Origin: a virus
Length of the DNA stretch: 37,914 bases
Reading direction: 5' to 3' (one strand)
Virus record (IMG/VR): IMGVR_UViG_3300025896_000074
Coordinates: 1-37,914 of that record
Shown here in pieces: positions 35,573 to 37,914 of this stretch. The notes under the pieces were generated by a model. The model was not told the origin of the DNA. It saw only the letters and a list, made by a program, of their open reading frames with translations, and ran no database searches. Made by a program: the position numbers and the translations under genes. Position 1 is the stretch's first letter. Each line of letters opens with the position of its first letter.

Positions 35573-37354
35573 TCAATTTTCCTCCTCAGAATCAAAGACC
35601 CGGAAGGCAAGGGCTGCGCCGACTTGGTAGCACATGGTGTCCCACAAGTGGTTTGCTTTCGATCCGGGGCGGATCCAGACGGATTTTTCCTCTCCGGTCT
35701 TGGGGTGGCGCTCGACGGTGCGGCGCTCGCAGTTGATGTGGTTTTGGAAGGCTTTGCTCAGATCGGCGGGCAGCTCGATGGCGGTGCCGCTGCTGAGGAG
35801 ACGTGCGAGCACGTCTTTGACGGGATTGGAGGCGAGGAAGATGAAGCGGGCGATGCCGCCGGACTTGGCGCGGGCGCGCTTGACCTTGGAGAAGAGTTTC
35901 TCGATGGGCTTGCCCTTGGCGTTTGGGTGGATGAAGAAGCGTTTGTTTCCCTCGCCCTTGATCCCGGTCCAGCCGTGTTTAACGCAAAGGTCAAGGATGC
36001 GGTCTTGCTCGTAGCCGATATCGATGAAGGTCTGGGGCGGGGGAACGTGGTAGCGATCGACAAGGGCCTTGAGCTCGGCTTCGTCCGCGCCATCGCTGGG
36101 GACGTAGCCTTCCCAGAGGACGCGGCAGGTGCCGCCCTGCCTCCAGGCGGCGATGGTGAGCCAGTAGTGGTCTCCGCCGGCGTCGATGGTGGCGAAGCGG
36201 CGGACTTCTCCGGGGATGGGTGCGCCGTTTTCGTGATCGAGCTTGGTGAAGTCGGTGGTGGTGCGGATTTCGACTTTGGCGATGGCCATATCGTCGGTCC
36301 AGAAGCGGGCGCGGCGTTTTTGGGTGAACTGGCGGAGGCGATCGACAACTCCGGCTTTGGCGAGGCGCTTGGCTTCAAGGAATTCCTGCACTTCCTGCGC
36401 CCATGGGATCCACCAGATGGCAAGGGAATCGATGTGGAAGCCGCGGCGGCCATGGAGTCCGCCGGCGGTGGAGATGTAGCCGAGCGCGCCGTTTTTCATG
36501 TTGGAGGAGGCGAGCAGGCGGCGGTTTGCGACGGTGTCCGGAAAGGCTTTGGAGCACTTCCTGCAGGTCATGCGGGCGGTGGTGCTGGTGGCTTGGTCAT
36601 CGATGCCGCCTGTGGGTTTCTCGATGAGGTCGTAGCGCAGGCTTTCGAAGTCGTAGGGCTGGGGCTCGCGGCACTTGGGGCAGCGCCAGGAGAACTCAGC
36701 TTGATCGGACTTTTTCCACTCGCGCCAGAGTTCGTCGCCGCCCTCGCAGTTTCCATTCTCGTCCTCGGTGCCCGCGGTGCCGCCTTGGGAGACGAGATAT
36801 TCCTTGCGGTTCCAGCGGTTGTGATGGCGGGCTTGGAACTCGCGGACAAGCCCAGGTGCCCACGCCCAGACTTCGTCGCCGAACAGCCAGCGGACGGATT
36901 TTTCCTGAAAGTTCGAGAGGTTCGCCCCGCCCATGATGAGGGGCATGTGGGGAAAGATGATCTCGAGCTTGCGGGACTTGTGGCGGTCCTTGGGCCAGAG
37001 GGGCTTGATGGACTCGCAGGACTGGAGGGCGGGGATGAGCCGGGTTTCTCCCCAGAACTTGGCGTCCGGATCGGTCTGCGAGGCGTAGAGGAACGGGCCG
37101 GGGTTTTCTGAAACGACGTAGGGGATGAGGGCTTCGCCGAGAGTGGACTTGCCGGATCCGGTGGGGGCGAGGATGACGACTTGGCGGGTTTGGTAGTCCG
37201 CGGCGCATTCGAGCGGGGCTTTCCACCAGGGGAGCTGGTCGGGGTCGAACTTGGGAGAGCGCTCGGAGTTTGCGATGCGGACGTTGTTTGCCGCCCACTC
37301 CCAAGGGGTGAGCTTGGTGGGGGGACGGATGGCGGTGCGGAAAGACGCGCTCAT
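35573..37354 (-). CDS. terL: terminase large subunit (GpA family)
   Basis: The 593-residue packaging ATPase-nuclease of the lambda GpA family. Walker A is APTGSGKST (63-71) and Walker B LFGDE (157-161). Two CxxC pairs (CPKC 225-228, CRKC 264-267) form a zinc finger seen in GpA proteins. The nuclease domain begins at about 386 with RRFATIDAGGDHYW (D391). It drives DNA into the prohead and cuts the concatemer, most likely at cos. It overlaps TerS by 4 bp (ATGA). Confidence 0.95.
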   Translation of the reverse strand: MSASFRTAIRPPTKLTPWEWAANNVRIANSERSPKFDPDQLPWWKAPLECAADYQTRQVVILAPTGSGKSTLGEALIPYVVSENPGPFLYASQTDPDAKFWGETRLIPALQSCESIKPLWPKDRHKSRKLEIIFPHMPLIMGGANLSNFQEKSVRWLFGDEVWAWAPGLVREFQARHHNRWNRKEYLVSQGGTAGTEDENGNCEGGDELWREWKKSDQAEFSWRCPKCREPQPYDFESLRYDLIEKPTGGIDDQATSTTARMTCRKCSKAFPDTVANRRLLASSNMKNGALGYISTAGGLHGRRGFHIDSLAIWWIPWAQEVQEFLEAKRLAKAGVVDRLRQFTQKRRARFWTDDMAIAKVEIRTTTDFTKLDHENGAPIPGEVRRFATIDAGGDHYWLTIAAWRQGGTCRVLWEGYVPSDGADEAELKALVDRYHVPPPQTFIDIGYEQDRILDLCVKHGWTGIKGEGNKRFFIHPNAKGKPIEKLFSKVKRARAKSGGIARFIFLASNPVKDVLARLLSSGTAIELPADLSKAFQNHINCERRTVERHPKTGEEKSVWIRPGSKANHLWDTMCYQVGAALAFRVFDSEEEN

Positions 37355-37866
37355 TTGAACTCTGCCCAGAATGGGGATTGTTCGTCGGCCATCATGAGGA
37401 GGACTTCGTGGCCCATGTTCATGAGGATTTTGTGGATGCCCGCCGCGTCGAGCCCCTCAGCCATGGGGGCGGAGTCGTTGCAGAGCTTCAGCACACCGGC
37501 CTTGACCACTGAGGCGATCCGGATGTCGCGCTCGCGGACCTCGGCAAGCGGGATGAGTTCGCGCATTTCGCGCTGGAGCTTGGCGGCGGTCTGAAGGCCT
37601 TTGAGTTTCTCGGAGAGGATTTTGACGGTGTCGTAGTCCGCGGCAATGGCCAGTTTATCGCGGATATCCTCAATGGAATTGGCTTCGCTCGCCGGATTGT
37701 CTTTTGGGATTTCAGCACCTTTGGAAATTCGCTTTCTCCTCTTCGAAATCCATAGTTCAAAAGCATTCCTATCCCACGGATCTACCCCTTGCCGCTTTGC
37801 TTCGTCCCAGTCTTTCCTGTTAATTTGGCGGGCGCGGCACGCATCAGCTATGGTCGTCCGCGGCAT
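37351..37866 (-). CDS. terS: terminase small subunit
   Basis: A 171-residue protein upstream of TerL, with an N-terminal HTH-like segment (IADACRARQINRKDWDEAKRQGVDP) of the kind that binds packaging DNA. A helical middle (DKLAIAADYDTVKILSEKLKGLQTAAKLQREM) and LIPLAEVRERDIRIASVVKAGVLK, found in phage small terminases, follow. AGGA 6-9 bp before ATG is one of the few Shine-Dalgarno-like sequences in the window. It recognises the cos/pac site, here expected in the 48 bp to the end. Confidence 0.8.
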   Translation of the reverse strand: MPRTTIADACRARQINRKDWDEAKRQGVDPWDRNAFELWISKRRKRISKGAEIPKDNPASEANSIEDIRDKLAIAADYDTVKILSEKLKGLQTAAKLQREMRELIPLAEVRERDIRIASVVKAGVLKLCNDSAPMAEGLDAAGIHKILMNMGHEVLLMMADEQSPFWAEFK

Positions 37867-37906
37867 GGTTCCTATTCAAAAAAATTTTGCACGCATTTAC
37901 CCCGCG

Positions 37907-37914
37907 CGACACAC
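37907..37914. repeat. terminal 8-bp direct repeat, right copy
   Basis: CGACACAC, same as positions 1-8. It is preceded by a GC-rich palindrome-like CCCCGCGCG. The stretch between the TerS start and the end is otherwise AT-rich (AAAAAAATTTTGC). Confidence 0.55.

Overview
The window reads as a complete or nearly complete genome of a temperate, lambda-like tailed phage (siphovirus type) of a GC-rich host. Both ends carry the same 8 bp (CGACACAC at 1-8 and 37907-37914). The right-hand copy lies 40 bp upstream of the small terminase gene, where a cos site would be expected, so the map is probably circular or has cohesive ends. Very few start codons have a Shine-Dalgarno sequence; many genes begin at ATGA or GTGA overlaps or after ACC/GCC. 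That fits a host that makes little use of SD initiation. Verrucomicrobiota is a guess only; no host gene is present.

Read as a circle, nearly everything is transcribed leftward (minus strand) from one control region at 12709-12788. There a minus-strand ribbon-helix-helix (RHH) gene and a plus-strand RHH-like gene diverge across a 7-bp inverted repeat. Leftward come a MerR-like/excisionase-type HTH protein, small unknown and membrane proteins, a winged-helix gene, then the 4264-10728 block, then the replication genes (DUF1064 nuclease, replisome organiser, DnaC-like loader, DnaA-domain-IV-like protein). Past the ends lies a lambda-ordered late operon: TerS, TerL, HNH, gpW-like, portal, ClpP-like protease with scaffold, major capsid, FII/Z/U/V-like head-tail genes, G/GT frameshift pair, short tape measure, tail and fibre proteins, and a lysis group ending in an M15 endolysin, an anticodon-less tRNA-like sequence and a terminator.

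The most unusual part is 3285-10728: an integron inside the phage. The tyrosine recombinase at 3285-4253 has the extra W-x-W segment typical of integron integrases. Next to its start codon lie an attI-like junction and 12 attC-like imperfect palindromes (AACAA...CGTT), which delimit 12 cassettes with one ORF each. The cassettes carry two C5-cytosine methyltransferases, one N4/N6-type methyltransferase, a Lar-like restriction-alleviation protein and eight small unknowns, several with Cys pairs. Every cassette ORF runs opposite to the usual attC direction but in line with the phage operon, and nine of the twelve read across a predicted recombination point.

The late operon also carries three glycosyltransferase genes, one a four-part GT-helical-GT-methyltransferase fusion. 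An 823-residue Ser/Thr-rich fibre-like protein lies directly upstream of one of them, which suggests virion glycosylation. A 35-bp leader is repeated at exactly the same distance from three start codons, and a shorter copy sits at a likely internal scaffold start.
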